A DNA stretch of 64,000 nucleotides from positions 11,256,704 through 11,320,703 of the forward strand of contig NC_045139.1 in NCBI RefSeq assembly GCF_008831285.2. The letters are read 5' to 3'. Within the stretch, counting starts at the first letter, position 1. Every line of letters begins with the position of its first letter. The notes beneath the pieces are model-generated. The model ran no database searches. It worked only from the letters and a program-made list of their open reading frames with translations, and was not told where the DNA came from. Made by a program: the position numbers and the translations under genes. The stretch is from Nymphaea colorata (Eukaryota; Streptophyta; Magnoliopsida; Nymphaeales; Nymphaeaceae). This document shows positions 46,901 through 59,075 of the stretch, piece after piece.

Positions 46901-47100
46901 TTTTCATCTCTTCTTAACACAAGTTCTTTTTTTTTTCATCTATTCTTAACACAAGTTCACTACTTTAACCTTTTATTTGATGATCTTTAAGAAATTAAGT
47001 ATGACTTATAAAAAAAGGGTCTCTTTTTTTGAATTCATGGGAAAAAAATGAACCCCCAAACCAAGATTTTCCTATATATTTTACAAACACATCTACTGTA
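43921..47100. other. AT-rich intergenic DNA, no gene seen
   Basis: The short frames here lack domains, splice logic and codon bias. Homopolymer-rich AAAAAATGCAAAAA-type DNA occurs at 45950-46100, similar to that at 42468-42690. A possible MITE end (TATCAAACGGCCCCTAAAG) lies near 46470. Confidence 0.5.
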
Positions 47101-47370
47101 TAATTGGATTGTCAAACAATTTTCAGGAAATTAAGAATGGCGTGCCAAGAACCTCCCCCCTCCATTTTTATGAAAAAAACCACTATTTAGAGGGCGGTTT
47201 TGGCATTTTTGGGTGGGCAATTGCCCTGCCCACACCCCAAAGGGGTATTTGCAGGGCTAGTGGCCAATCCCATTTAGTCAAAACCTATTTTTTAGAAAGA
47301 AATTTGAAAATAATTCAAAATTCTTTGAAATTCAAAAAATTTAAATTTTGAGTTTTGGCTCCAAAACTCT

Positions 47371-47380
47371 CTATAAATAC
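47371..47380 (+). promoter_or_regulatory. Strong TATA-box match
   Basis: CTATAAATAC followed by CCCC and a pyrimidine-rich stretch is a canonical plant TATA context. No recognisable coding region follows; the downstream frame 47355-47636 has no domain. It may be the promoter of a solo LTR or other element remnant, whose borders I could not fix. Confidence 0.35.
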
Positions 47381-48314
47381 CCCCACAATCTTCTCTCTTG
47401 GGTATGAGCTACCTCTTGAAAAAATTAGAGTGCATTCCCACTTGAAGACTTATAGTTTTTCCTTAGCTCTTTTCATCCATTTTCCTCTTCCTCTTCCTCT
47501 TTTCATTTCTTTCTTTTTCTCCAACTTAGAAGCTTTATCAAGCTACAACTTTCTTGGAGGCATCAACTTCATTACCTTGGAGCTTCACTCAGGGAGATCT
47601 AGGATCATTCCAAGCAATGTTATTCATTTTTGCTAAAATCATTCTCATTCATTCATTTCCTTTTTTTTCCCCTTCTTCATCTACCGATGGCTATGTAAGA
47701 TTGCTCTCCAATCTTTCTTTTGGAGTCAGAAACTATTCTTGAGTGCACCGAGAGCATGAGAAAGTAAAATATAATTTCATTTTAGAAGATAAACTTGTTT
47801 TTCTCTTCTTTTAAATGTTGCTTTGCTTGGAGATATTGTTCATGCATAGTTGATTGATGTTCTTCATTTATATATGAATGCACGGTGAGAATGAGAGTGT
47901 AGTTTGAGGGATCTCTTTATTCTTATGTTCATTTTTGAGGTTGAGATTTGTCCAACCCATGAAAAATCTTCACGAATTTGTATATGTTAAAGTGCATCTT
48001 CATGTCATTTTTACGTTTAGTTTATTTCTTAATCACCCAATTAGGAACCCCAATGAGTGCTTCATCATTTCTTGTTTTTGATTTTCTTCCATACCTAATG
48101 GTGGGAGAAATCAATTTTCTTGTAATAGTTGTGGTTTTTATATACACATAAAAAAATTTAGAATCATATTTTATAAAAGATTTTAAAAATTAAATACCCT
48201 TAACGTGGCTTTGGATACTTAGCTTAAACTCTTACATGAGTTCAAGCTCCCCTCCGGCCTACATCAAATTTGAAGTCGGTTATTTTAAACATTTTCTTGA
48301 TTTCTAATATCATG

Positions 48315-48337
48315 AAGACACACACACACACACAGAG

Positions 48338-48402
<65 letters not shown>
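48315..48402. repeat. CA, TA and GT microsatellite cluster
   Basis: (CA)n at about 48318-48332, (TA)n at 48340-48360 and (TG)n at 48361-48402 are directly adjacent. The CA and TG tracts are mutually complementary and could pair. Confidence 0.85.
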
Positions 48403-48403
<1 letters not shown>

Positions 48404-49483
48404 ACATGATGATTCTTTTATCCATCTCTCTTTATGTTTTCACATTTTATTTTACAAATTTTTATATACATACGAATGCATATATACATGTGTTTTATTC
48501 TTTCTTTCTCTAAAACCTTTTGTTTATCTCTTCAAGATAAATGTCTTCTCCTATAAATTTCTTTTATATATATATATATATATCCCTTTTTCTTTTTTTT
48601 TTCTATTTAAGTTAAGATTTCATTTTGAAAAACTTATGCAAATATGTATACATACATATAGAGAATATATATCTCATCCTATTTCAAAATCTTCCAATTA
48701 GTGATCTTTGAAGTCTCTTTCTTTCTTTTTATAAGAATATTTCTCTTCCATTCCTTTAAACATTTTCTCATGATCTTTTCTTTACCGGTTTCATCAAGAC
48801 TAAAACTCAAGTAATGGCCCAATATTGGATTCATGCTTGATGGTATACAATCCCAATCTATTTTCAAAAACTTTTTTTCTTATATACAATAGTTATCAAA
48901 ACAAAAATATTATATGCATGTTGTGGTAGGAATGCTTCTAGATGAATATTATGGTAGAAATGAATGATTTTCCTTTCCAATCATATAACATCAGTGCATT
49001 CATACATCCATAATCACTTAATATCACTTATGATCACAAGTACATCTTCAAAAAGAATTTAAGCAAGATGAGATGAAACTCTAATTATGTAGTAACTGAA
49101 TTAGAGCAAAATCTCAAACCTACTTAAAATCTTAAGAAAACACTAAAGTGACTTCAAAATAATTTTCTAAGCTTTTCAATTCTATGAAAGCATTTTTTTT
49201 ATGAGGTGTTGTACTCATTATAAATGATATTTTGAGTTCTGTCTCACTAGTTGAGATATGGAGTTGATTTTGTCAATGTTGATAATTGAGGAAAAATGAT
49301 GATAGAAGCATGTCAATTAATAGTCACTGACTAAAATACTTTATTTTTTTTATTTTATTTTTATGGGCTAAATCAATGGTTAAGATCATTTTTAATGGGT
49401 CAAACACTTAAGAGTCTGCACCTACTTGATTCAATTTTCTTTTTTTTATTAGTATATTTGACTTTCATACTTTCTTCATAATA

Positions 49484-50610
49484 ATTGTTAAATCAGGTGA
49501 CCCATATTATTTTTCATTAAAAAGATATTATTTAATGATTTTTTTATTTCATTGAGTTAATTTAAATAATTTGTGTCACATCCATAAAAAATGTTCAATG
49601 ATATATGAGAGACCTCTTACCTTTATTACAATAGTTTTTTATTTTTACATAAAATTGTATAATTACTCCAATAATATATAAAATAGTTTATTAAATCAAA
49701 CAATTTGTCGTTTTCCTAATAAGTTAAAGACTTTTGTTTTCAAGTTCGTGAATTATGTGTTATATTAAATACCTAAGACTTTTGAATGAATTATATGATT
49801 ATATAAAATAATTTATTTGATTGATTAAATAAGTAAATTGATAATTTGATAGATTTTTTTAATGAGTTTAGCAGTTTTTTGATATTGCACATATTTATTT
49901 GAGACAGTGAAGATGCTTTCAACTTAAAATAAATATCATAATGCGTTTGAGATTTCTATTTATTATAAAACATATTTTTATGTGATTTCTATATTTTTTT
50001 CATAAGTTTTCTATATGATTTGTATATTTTTTTCATAAGTTATTCATTATGACATTTCATACTTTTTTCATATCAATTGTGCATATTGAACATTGATTTG
50101 ATTATTTTTAAATAATAACATATTTTCATAGAGTAAACTATTATTTGAAGATAATCACTTATTAAATCAAGTGACCTATATTATTTATCATTTAAAAAAG
50201 ACTTATTTAATCATTTTTTCTAATTTCATTGAGTTAATTAAAAGACTTTTGCTTTATATCCGTAAAAAAAGTATTTCAATCATGTCAAACCTTCATTCTT
50301 TCGCATTCTCACTACCTTTTTGGGTTAGATCTCTTAGCTTTATTGCAATAAATGTTCTTTTACATAAATTTGTATTATTTAATCAAATCATATAATTGAT
50401 TAAATCAAAAAATTTATTGTTTTTTTTACTAGTTAAAGGTTTTTGTTTTTAAATTTTTGAATTATGTATTTTATATCAAATACCTAAGACTTTTGGACAT
50501 ATTTTATGATTATACAAAATAATTTACTTGATTAATTAAATAAATAATTGACAATTTAATAAATAAAACTTTTTTTATGGGTTCACTAGCTGTTTCATAT
50601 TAAATATATT
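49484..50610. repeat. Diverged duplication of an AT-rich segment
   Basis: The segment starting TTAAATCAGGTGACCCATATTA (about 49489-49905) recurs, diverged, starting TTAAATCAAGTGACCTATATTA (about 50162-50610). The two share the order of several blocks: ATTTCATTGAGTTAATT, ACATAAAATTGTAT/ACATAAATTTGTAT, AATACCTAAGACTTTTG, and GGGTTCACTAGC/GAGTTTAGCAG. The origin is not identified; no coding sequence. Confidence 0.6.
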
Positions 50611-51016
50611 TATTTGCGGTTAATTTTCATATTTCTAAAAACACTCATTTTATTGGAATTTCTTGATACAAGTTTTTTATTATTTTTAATTAAATAAATA
50701 CATTATTTAAAATATCTTGTTTAGTTGATGCCTTAACTATAATAGTTTGCTTGTTTATACAAAAAACGTTTAATTAAATATAATATGAATTATTAATTAA
50801 TTTGCTTTATGTGATATAGTTTTAAATACTTTAAGTTAAATGATGTATATGGTAACTATTTGACTACTATTATATGTAACTTTATGGAAACCATTACCTC
50901 TTAATGAGATTATACTTTCATATACAATTCATATTCTTATTTGGTTGGAACTTTAAGTTGGTGCGTTTGGTTAGTCCTTTTACCCAACCATTCATAGGTC
51001 TCAACTTCAAAACGTG

Positions 51017-51310
51017 GGGACACCAACTCAAGGTTCGGATGCGGATTTCAGTACCTGCATTTCAGATTCGAATATCAACTCATGGCTTGGATTCGGAAAT
51101 CAAGCTGTAATTCAGATTCAACTATCAACTTAGGATTCATATATAAGGTTAAGTATCCGATCAGATATTTACTTAAAACCGAATCAGAATCTGTATCCGA
51201 CTGGATAAGATGGTTGAGTATCCGACGGATATTTACTTAAAACCGAGTACGAATCCGATCGGATGTTATTTTTTAAATTCGAATCCGATCTAATTTTCTT
51301 ATTTGGATGT
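51017..51310. repeat. CGAATCCGATCGGAT-word repeat
   Basis: A cluster of CGGATTTCAG, CAGATTCGAATATC, ACCGAATCAGAATC, TATCCGATCGGAT-like words with GGTTCGGATGCGG at the left and TTATTTGGATG at the right. The same vocabulary builds the terminal-repeat element at 63567-63974, so this is probably a degraded relative. Confidence 0.45.
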
Positions 51311-51376
51311 TAAATTGCTTACCGTAAAAGTAAAATATATTGTTCCGAACTAAGCTCCAAATTCCCTAAACTTAAG

Positions 51377-51380
<4 letters not shown>

Positions 51381-51430
<50 letters not shown>
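51381..51430. repeat. (CT)n microsatellite
   Basis: A nearly uninterrupted CT run of about 50 bp. Confidence 0.95.
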
Positions 51431-51432
<2 letters not shown>

Positions 51433-51925
51433 GTCCTCTTTCTTTTTCTCTTCCCACTTTTCACTCTGCTTAAAAATCATCAAGACCAAACCCACCACCT
51501 AAATCTATATTGTGAAACACATACTTTGGCTTTTATTTTTAGTTTTCCTCAAGGCCAAATGCCAAGGAAGTACACTAGATCTTGATTGCAATCATAGTTT
51601 TGAGAACTAGTCTTTTTTGTTTGGTTGACACCCAAATCATCAAGAACGAAGAATCAAACATACTGTAAGGTTGGGGAGGTATACAAAAATAGTCCTATTA
51701 TTACTCTTTCAAGAGATCTCAAGTTAATTTGAATTTCCTCTCTACATTCGTTCAAGGAAAAAGAAAAAGAAAACAGAATCAGCAAGCTATTTTCATACTG
51801 AAAAAAAGGAAGAATATTCTTATGCAAAACACATGGAGAAGAGATCAGTTGATTCTTGGAGGGCCAAACTGATCTAACTTTAGCTGATCAATGTGCCCTG
51901 GACGTTAATGAAGATCACGCATGCG

Positions 51926-53193
51926 TCAGTTCAGGAGCTCAAGAACCACATAATAGGCGATCAATACAGGCAATGAGATAAGCGTCCCCAAGATGACCCT
52001 GTACAAAAGAAACCAAGCAGATTACATGATATATACGAGTGGTTACCACATGCAGATCATCTCAGATGATGGTGAAAGCAATATAAATTAAGGGAGAGGA
52101 GAGACTCACGCTGTGCTGATCACCTCAGGGTGCACCTCATACTCCTTCGCATAGACGAAGGAAGCGATTGCCTGTGGCAGTGCTGCCTGTAACCGCATGC
52201 ATGCTTAATGATCAATTCTCACTTGCTTCTAATAATAATAACAATAATGTGCACTTAGATTGCTGGGCCGAAAGATATGTGGACGGCATTTGCCCACACA
52301 GACACATAAAAATACTTATCTTTATATTAACAACTCGGGTAATTTTTCTCATTTACATATTGATCATTGCATGCCCTTTAGTCAAAAATAATTTTTTTTT
52401 TGTTCTGCTCCTGCTTGAATGCAATATACAGGCTGAATATTTCAATGATTATATCAATATATTGCTCCTAAACTAACTAATTTTAGATTCAACATAAACA
52501 TCTAAATCTGATTAATAACTGATGAAGTTAAGAAAACAGGGTCCTGTTACTCTATCTATCCGCTGATAGATGTCTGATTCAAGATAGACACCCCAAATCA
52601 ATTACCTGAAGAATTAATAACACAGAACTCAAGTAGTTCAACGCAGTACTCCGACTGATAGAATATCTCACTCGTGGATCTTTGACAAGCTAACAGATAA
52701 ATGCGATCTGGAAATTCAAAACCTTTGAAGACTGTTTGTCATACTGATAAGATCGATTTTGTCAACTGAAAAGTTCAAATATTGACTTCTATATAAAGTT
52801 TTAATGATATAAAGATGTGCGTACCAAAAAAACATGGATTCACATCCTTGTAGTTATATACTGATCTTGCTAAATATATTGTATGCTGCGCTTCGTATGG
52901 TCAGGTAAATTGCTTGGACATTTTCTCCTTCTCTACTGCCATCTGAGATGCCAAAAACCCTTTCTCCTTCTCCCTGCCTTAGGGTTTATAGTTGCATTGA
53001 GATTTGGGTGAGTTTATGGTTAATCCCTTGAACTTGACAGTAGCATCTGCTACCTTTTGCAGCTTATATATAAGAGGAGTGCCTATGAGAATTGAACTGA
53101 TGACCATACTATTACCAGCCTGCCAGCCCGACTAACTATGCTATGTTCATTGAGGCTGGTTGCATATACTCAAGCAGACAAACTTGTGTATGC

Positions 53194-53232
<39 letters not shown>

Positions 53233-55347
53233 TAAGATAATCAATGGAAGAATGCCTCCGACCTGAATGATGGCTATATTAAGGACAGTGCCACGCAGAC
53301 CAACAGCAATGGAAGCAGCGGCCATGGCCGCGGGCCCAGCAATGAATCTCAACACAATGCCTAACAACACCAACTTGGGTCCGCATGCGAACAACTTCTC
53401 CTGCGATGCCATGAAAAGCCCTGCAGAATATGGCAATCAGCTTGTTACCAAAAGCACCGTAATCAGCCAGAGCATCTTTGGGATATAACTATTTCTACCG
53501 ACAAATTTATGATATTTGTAGTTCAACATTAGTTAAAAAAATTGTAACCATACTTAGTTTTATAAGTGAATTTTCTGTTTACCTTCAGGCACCAAAACCA
53601 AACCTATATCCTAAGAGGATAAAAATTAAAATCCAGAAAACTAATGCTGACACCCCTTGAGGAGCTTGCGTAGATCTTGGTGAGGCAATAGCTGGGTGAT
53701 CAGGACTCAGGTTCAATTAAAAAACTAAAAATCAAGCAAGCAGACATAAATTAGAAAACCAAAGAGGAGATAGACTTACCTATACTAAACATCGCCATTC
53801 CTCCACCACCTTTGGACATTATGAGCACAGATCCTCTGATCAAGCTCGGCATACCAAAGTGCCACCTGCAGTTTTTTTTTTTGAAGCCACCAAACGGATA
53901 TTGTACCAGTTACTTCCACTATCAAATATCATCAGATGCTCCTCAATAATTATGTTTAGAGAAATTTCCACTTCCTCCCTCAAATTTAGGCTTCATTTTT
54001 TTTTAAGAAAATTTGAGCTTTCATTTTTGCTGACAAACAGCAAAACAAAAATGACAACTTGACTGTTTTTTAAAATATTGACAGCTGAATCAGGACATCA
54101 AAGAACATGCAATTGCTGGGATTGTGCGCAAATGGCAAAACAAGATCAAGTATAATGACTGGGTACGGTTTCATGGTTATAATAAAGTCGTGTTTGTTTC
54201 ACTATTGATTTCAGATATGTGGTGCCATGAATTTAAGGTCGGAAAGGTTCAGTCTGACCTTAAATTCATGGGTTTTGACATGTAGCATGGATTTAAAATC
54301 TATGTTATAAGTTAAGGATCTCTCAAAACACACATTTTTTACGCAACCTTCAATTAAAGATTTAATGCTACCAACTACAACCTAACATTTTTTTATCCAA
54401 CCTTCAATTAAAGATTTAATGCTACCAAATACAACCTAACTTTTTTTTGGGTGATTAACAAAGAGTTAACAACCTACTACCTGAAAAAAAAGGGCCTCAA
54501 TGCACCCCTACATTCTCTTATCCTGAAGTCCTAAACAGCATCCAAAATGCCATAGGAGTATAGGATCATCATGCCGACCAGTTATGCTAATAACTTTAGA
54601 ACTTGTCAAATATGCAAAAGAGAATTAAAGGAGGCTAATTTACCTAGTAGAAACCAAAGCCCAAATGAGACCAGCGATGCTAGCACAAGTATTAGGGTTC
54701 ACCACAATCTTGAGCCACACCACCTTCATTACTTCCTTCAGCGACGGCTTCTGATCAGTACCTGCACTACTCGACCTTCCTCTCTCTTGATCTCCTTCTG
54801 CAGACTCCTCATGCTCAATTGGCACAACATGGTCATCCATATTGCTAGAATCAGTGATTGAGACCAAGCTGTTCCTTGCCTTCCGCACCTCCAGCACAAT
54901 CACCACCACTGTGAACCACACCATGGCTTGCAGCAGGAAAGACTGAATCGCTAAATCTTGGCCCACTTTCCCATACATAGCGTTCAGCAATGGCACGCCT
55001 ACGACCAATGTATTTGAGAGTGTCGAGAGAGAAAAGCCGGTTATAGTCCATAGATAGCTCCCCTTGCTGCAGAACTTAGCCCACAGAAGCAACGCCGCCG
55101 CGGCGATGGCCTTGGACACGGCGTCGGCGGCGAGGAAGCGGCGGTTCAGATGGAAAGGGTCGACGCCTGAAATGAAGTCGAAGGTGAAGAAGGGTATGAC
55201 GATGAACGCGACGAGCTTGTTGATGCCCTGGCACTGGTCGGAGCTAAAGAACTTCCACCACCTCACGGAGCCATAGCCTAGAACGACAGGAACATACAAA
55301 GGGAAGGTGGCGGAAACAACGTTGTAGAGCTCTCTAGATCCTATCAT
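51926..55347 (-). CDS. PIN-family auxin carrier, short-loop (PIN5/PIN8-like), 5 exons
   Basis: The minus-strand exons are 55347-54644, 53865-53780, 53420-53263, 52186-52110 and 51998-51926. All junctions are GT-AG, and the phases join to 365 codons plus TGA. An upstream in-frame Met exists at 55392, but the start at 55347 gives the canonical PIN N-terminus MIGSRELYNVVSATFPLYVP. The N-terminal membrane block includes GYGSVRWWK; a short hydrophilic loop occupies only about residues 153-201; and the C-terminal membrane block includes GGGGMAMFSIGLFMA, GPAAMAAASIAVGLRG, FVYAKEYEVHPEVISTA and VILGTLISLPV. Long PINs have a loop of several hundred residues. The short loop points to the ER-associated PIN5/PIN8 type, which moves auxin between cytosol and ER. 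The usual NPNTY motif reads NPNTC (217-221). Confidence 0.94.
53195..53230. repeat. (GA)n microsatellite in PIN intron 3
   Basis: A GA run of about 36 bp, starting 32 bp downstream (in gene sense) of the exon 3 donor site at 53262. On the gene strand it is a CT run. Confidence 0.9.
54344..54446. repeat. Tandem duplication in PIN intron 1, 54-bp period
   Basis: CAACCTTCAATTAAAGATTT and the following bases up to CAACCTAAC occur at 54344 and again at 54398 with very few differences. Confidence 0.75.
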
Positions 55348-55410
55348 CTTTCCCTTGTTTTTGTTTCTTCTTTCTTTGGAGCTCGAAATCAATCGATTCT
55401 ATGCTTTCTC

Positions 55411-55418
55411 TTTTATAA
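55411..55418 (-). promoter_or_regulatory. Candidate TATA box of the PIN gene
   Basis: On the minus strand the sequence reads CCTTATAAAAGAG, about 65 bp upstream of the chosen start codon. That places a transcription start near 55380-55385. If so, the upstream Met at 55392 would be excluded from the transcript, supporting the start at 55347. Confidence 0.55.
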
Positions 55419-55459
55419 GGGCAGAGATTTTCTTTTTTTAGTCATGTTACTGATGACAA

Positions 55460-56485
55460 ATGTATTGCTCTGTGTCTCTCTCTCTACGTAATTAATATTT
55501 GAAAACAGCCAGTTTAATAGATGGGCACGCAATATAAGGCAGTGTCTATATTGATAAGATCTGAACAAATTAATTGTGTAAGGAAAGAACAACAAAAACT
55601 ATTTATTTATCCGTTGAAAAAGAATATTAACAATTAAAAAATATATAAATGATGCTTTCGATTTTTTTTTTTTAAATTTCTGGTGAAGAGACCCACCATC
55701 CTTTGCAAAAGCTCCCACGTGATCTATTTTTCAATTCAAATGACTCGAGTTTATGTATTATAATTAGTTGTCATCACTTTCCTTGAGAAAGTTACTTAAT
55801 AGGAATAGACCTTTTCATAATTAATAATTCAATAATGAGACATGGCCTTTAATACTTCGAAAATTATAATTACGGATTATATTCTGAAAGCTTCAACCTC
55901 AGACGGATCACATCGCTTGCTTGGAAAATAATTGATTATGTTTTCGAATACTCTCTTTCGGAGTTATATATTCACTAGAAAACAAAGAAGCTTAGAAATG
56001 CAATCTCGACCAGATTTAGGTGGGGATAATAAAATGGCGCCATGCCTATGTTTCCCAATTCTTTAGAAAACTGAAGACTGAAAAACACAAAATTCCATTT
56101 ATAAAATAAGAAATAAATTTAATATCATTTAGCCAGTGAAAATAAATTTTTTTATGCTTACTTATCCAATAAAGCAAAGTGGAACAATTTTTCATTGGTG
56201 AGACTACCATTAGCTGCAAATTTAAGTATGGGTCTCACTTTTACTAACAATAACCAAACATCGACCCTCATTTGGGAAACATACACTTTTACCTCTTCCA
56301 AGCTCAACCAACGCGAGCTCTTATTCGATATTAGTGAAAAAGTTAGGTCACTAAATGAAATTTCCTTAAACACAGATCTAAGGAAGTTTTGGCCGACTAA
56401 ATAAGAAAAGAAAGGCCCGGACCGCGATTTGTGCGTTAATCTCATGAAGCAGGCGCTGCGAAAGCTCCGCTCCACCTAGTAGGTG

Positions 56486-56553
<68 letters not shown>

Positions 56554-57890
56554 GCGGTACGGTAGCCTACATCTTAATAAAAGAGAAAATAATAGATGCA
56601 TACTTACCAGAAGTACGTCGTGAAAATAAAAAACAGTGGACGGAGACCGTGTTTCTTTTATTCAATGTTCATCGTTCTGGACGCTCATCTCGGTTGACAT
56701 CCACGTCACAGATATGCGTGCTTGAATGCCGGGAACGCCCGTCCCACGTAGGAGTGTTCCGTTCCACGCGTTCATTTCACACAATTAAATAGTAATAAAA
56801 ATAATAGATTAACAATAAAATTTGACAATAATATTTTAGAATGTTTTAGGTAAGAAGGAAGGGTGTTTCATCGTGCCACTCAACAAGAAAGCCAAAGCTT
56901 CTATCCAATTTCCTCAATCTCCAAATAGGCTTGCTTTGGATCCAAATTAGAAAAAAATTTAGAAAAGTACAAAGGTGACCTTCTTAGCTGCTAAGGTAAG
57001 TTAATATATAACCCAAAAAAAATGAAAAATAATATAAGAATGATGAAAAAGAAAAGTAAAATAATTATATATATATATATATATAATTCTTTTATATATA
57101 TGAGAATGATGGAGGATCTAGCAAGATCTTGGGAGGAATTTATAAGGAGAAAGAAAAGGAAGTTCATGTGCTTGAGAAGAAGTAGAAAAAGAAGGAGGAG
57201 GTAACAATTCAGGAGGAAAAAAAATTGGGAGGGACTTGGAGAGTTCATGCCATGAGAAGAAGAATATGGAGAAGGAAATAACTAACCCAAAAAATAACAC
57301 CATTACAGATCTTACTTTCTTTCTGATACCAAGGAGGAGGAGGAGGAGGAGAAAATACCATAATTTACGAGCGATTCAGGAAATTTGGACGGCTCCACAA
57401 CCCTGGCCGGCTTCTTCAATTTCCCATCGCTTCCCGGGAAATTCAATCCTTAAACTGTCTCTTCTTGCTCCTCCGACCGAATCATGGTTTTTTCCGGCGA
57501 TCAAATAACGGAAAAATCGGTCACCTTTTTGAGCCCTTCCAGGCGGCCGCTGCATCGAATCGGAAAGGTGCTGATTCGATTCGAATAGGCGGCCAATTTT
57601 AGCAACACCAGTTTCTAGGTACCGTCCTTTATGTTTAATTCACTATTTTTAGAATAGGTTGAAAAAATCTGGTTTACCTCACCAGCTGCGTCATTGCCTC
57701 AATAAATCAATAAAGATAAAAAAAATCTGTGGTTCATGTGAAATGAGGGAAAAAAAACTTATAATAAGATGATAAGACATGGATGGATTGGTCGACTGTT
57801 TGCAAGTTGAAGATGTATGTACCTGAAAAAGAGCTCCAAAAAGTCATAAACTTTTTATAAAGGGGGTTGAATTAAAGTTTCTAAATTTTG
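55460..57890. other. AT-rich intergenic DNA upstream of the PIN gene
   Basis: No gene is supported. It holds a (TA)n run of about 63 bp at 56487-56549 and a GGA-rich stretch near 57331-57352. The short basic frames (for example 57022-57204) follow purine-rich DNA and look accidental. A GC-rich patch at 57390-57560 has no coding signature that I recognise. Confidence 0.5.
56487..56549. repeat. (TA)n microsatellite
   Basis: A continuous TA run of about 63 bp, the longest simple dinucleotide run in the window. Confidence 0.95.
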
Positions 57891-57897
57891 ACTAGAT

Positions 57898-58345
57898 CGA
57901 AATATTATTTTTAAAAATTTTAATATAGAACAAGTGAAATTTTTTAAAATTTACATGTATTTTTTTTTAAATTTTTTTTGAGGTGGGGTAAGGGCACCTC
58001 TGGGGTCACTAATGCATAAGTTGAAACATATTAAGGGCGGCATTACAAGTCCCCAGAAATAAACTTACAAAACACTAAAGAGAGATGAATGAAAGATGAA
58101 AATTCGGTTCTCTTGTAGGGCCGAAATATCATTTTTTAATATTGTAATATAGAATAAGTGAACTTTTCTAAAATTTACATGTAATTTTTTTTTGAATTGG
58201 GGCAATACCTTGGCTTTGCTAATGCATAAGTTGAAACATATTGGGGGCAGCAATACAAGTCCCCATAAATAAACTTTTTTTGCTCTAAAGAGAGATGAGG
58301 GAAAGATGGAAATTCGGCTTCCTTGTAGCGCAGTCAGCCTTTTTT
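57898..58345. repeat. Tandem duplication, period about 225 bp
   Basis: Unit 1 starts CGAAATATTATTTTTAAAAA at 57898 and unit 2 starts CGAAATATCATTTTTTAATA at about 58123. Both contain CTAATGCATAAGTTGAAACA, ACAAGTCCCCA and AAAGAGAGATGA in the same order. The copies differ by scattered substitutions, so the duplication is not recent. Confidence 0.7.
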
Positions 58346-59075
58346 GTTAACACATAATATTTACCCTCTATTCGTACGAAGTTTGGGCCTTCGTTATCCT
58401 GAATTTGCTTTACTTTTCTGAAATTTGATTTGTCAGATTTGATTTTGTTTTCCCATTGGCAATTCTTTGCGAATCTCATTGCTAATGTTACTAATGTAAG
58501 ATTTTTCAAAATTTTTGCCTGAACTCTCCCGCTTTAAATATCACTTCTCCCATCCACGTTGTTCCAGTTCAAATGTGACTTTTTTCAGTTATAAAATTTT
58601 GGTGCCCGGGTTTTAAACAATAGATTTCTAAGGTTCATTTATTTACGTGAGATACGTTTGTTTGACTAAAATAACAGATAAAGTAGTTGCTGACTTACAT
58701 ATGTTGGGCACTTTGCAGCTACCTTACCTTGACTTGCTAAGGTCTTATTGTAAGTGTGGCGTTTGATCGTTTGAAAAGTCAAAGAAGCGGTGCACCTTTG
58801 AATCCCTTCAAGTGCTTACCTCCTTAGTTGTAAGAGTCTATAGCAGTATGACACCTATCCAATCTAGATAGAAGTTTTACATTGGAGATTAGGTCATCTT
58901 TCTATTTTTAAGAACTTGAGACTTACAACTCTATGATTAAGTTAAAGAATTGTAGTTGTGATGTTTGCTTTCTCTCAAAACAGTCACGCTTGCTGTTCGA
59001 AATGTCTGAGATTAGTTCATTAAGGTCTTTTGAGTCGATTCATTAAGGTCTTTTGAGTTGTTACATTGTGACATA

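Noticed and set aside
48270-48701. 143-codon open frame with Tyr-Ile and Cys-Val runs
   Set aside because: It translates the TA and TG microsatellites and T-rich DNA.
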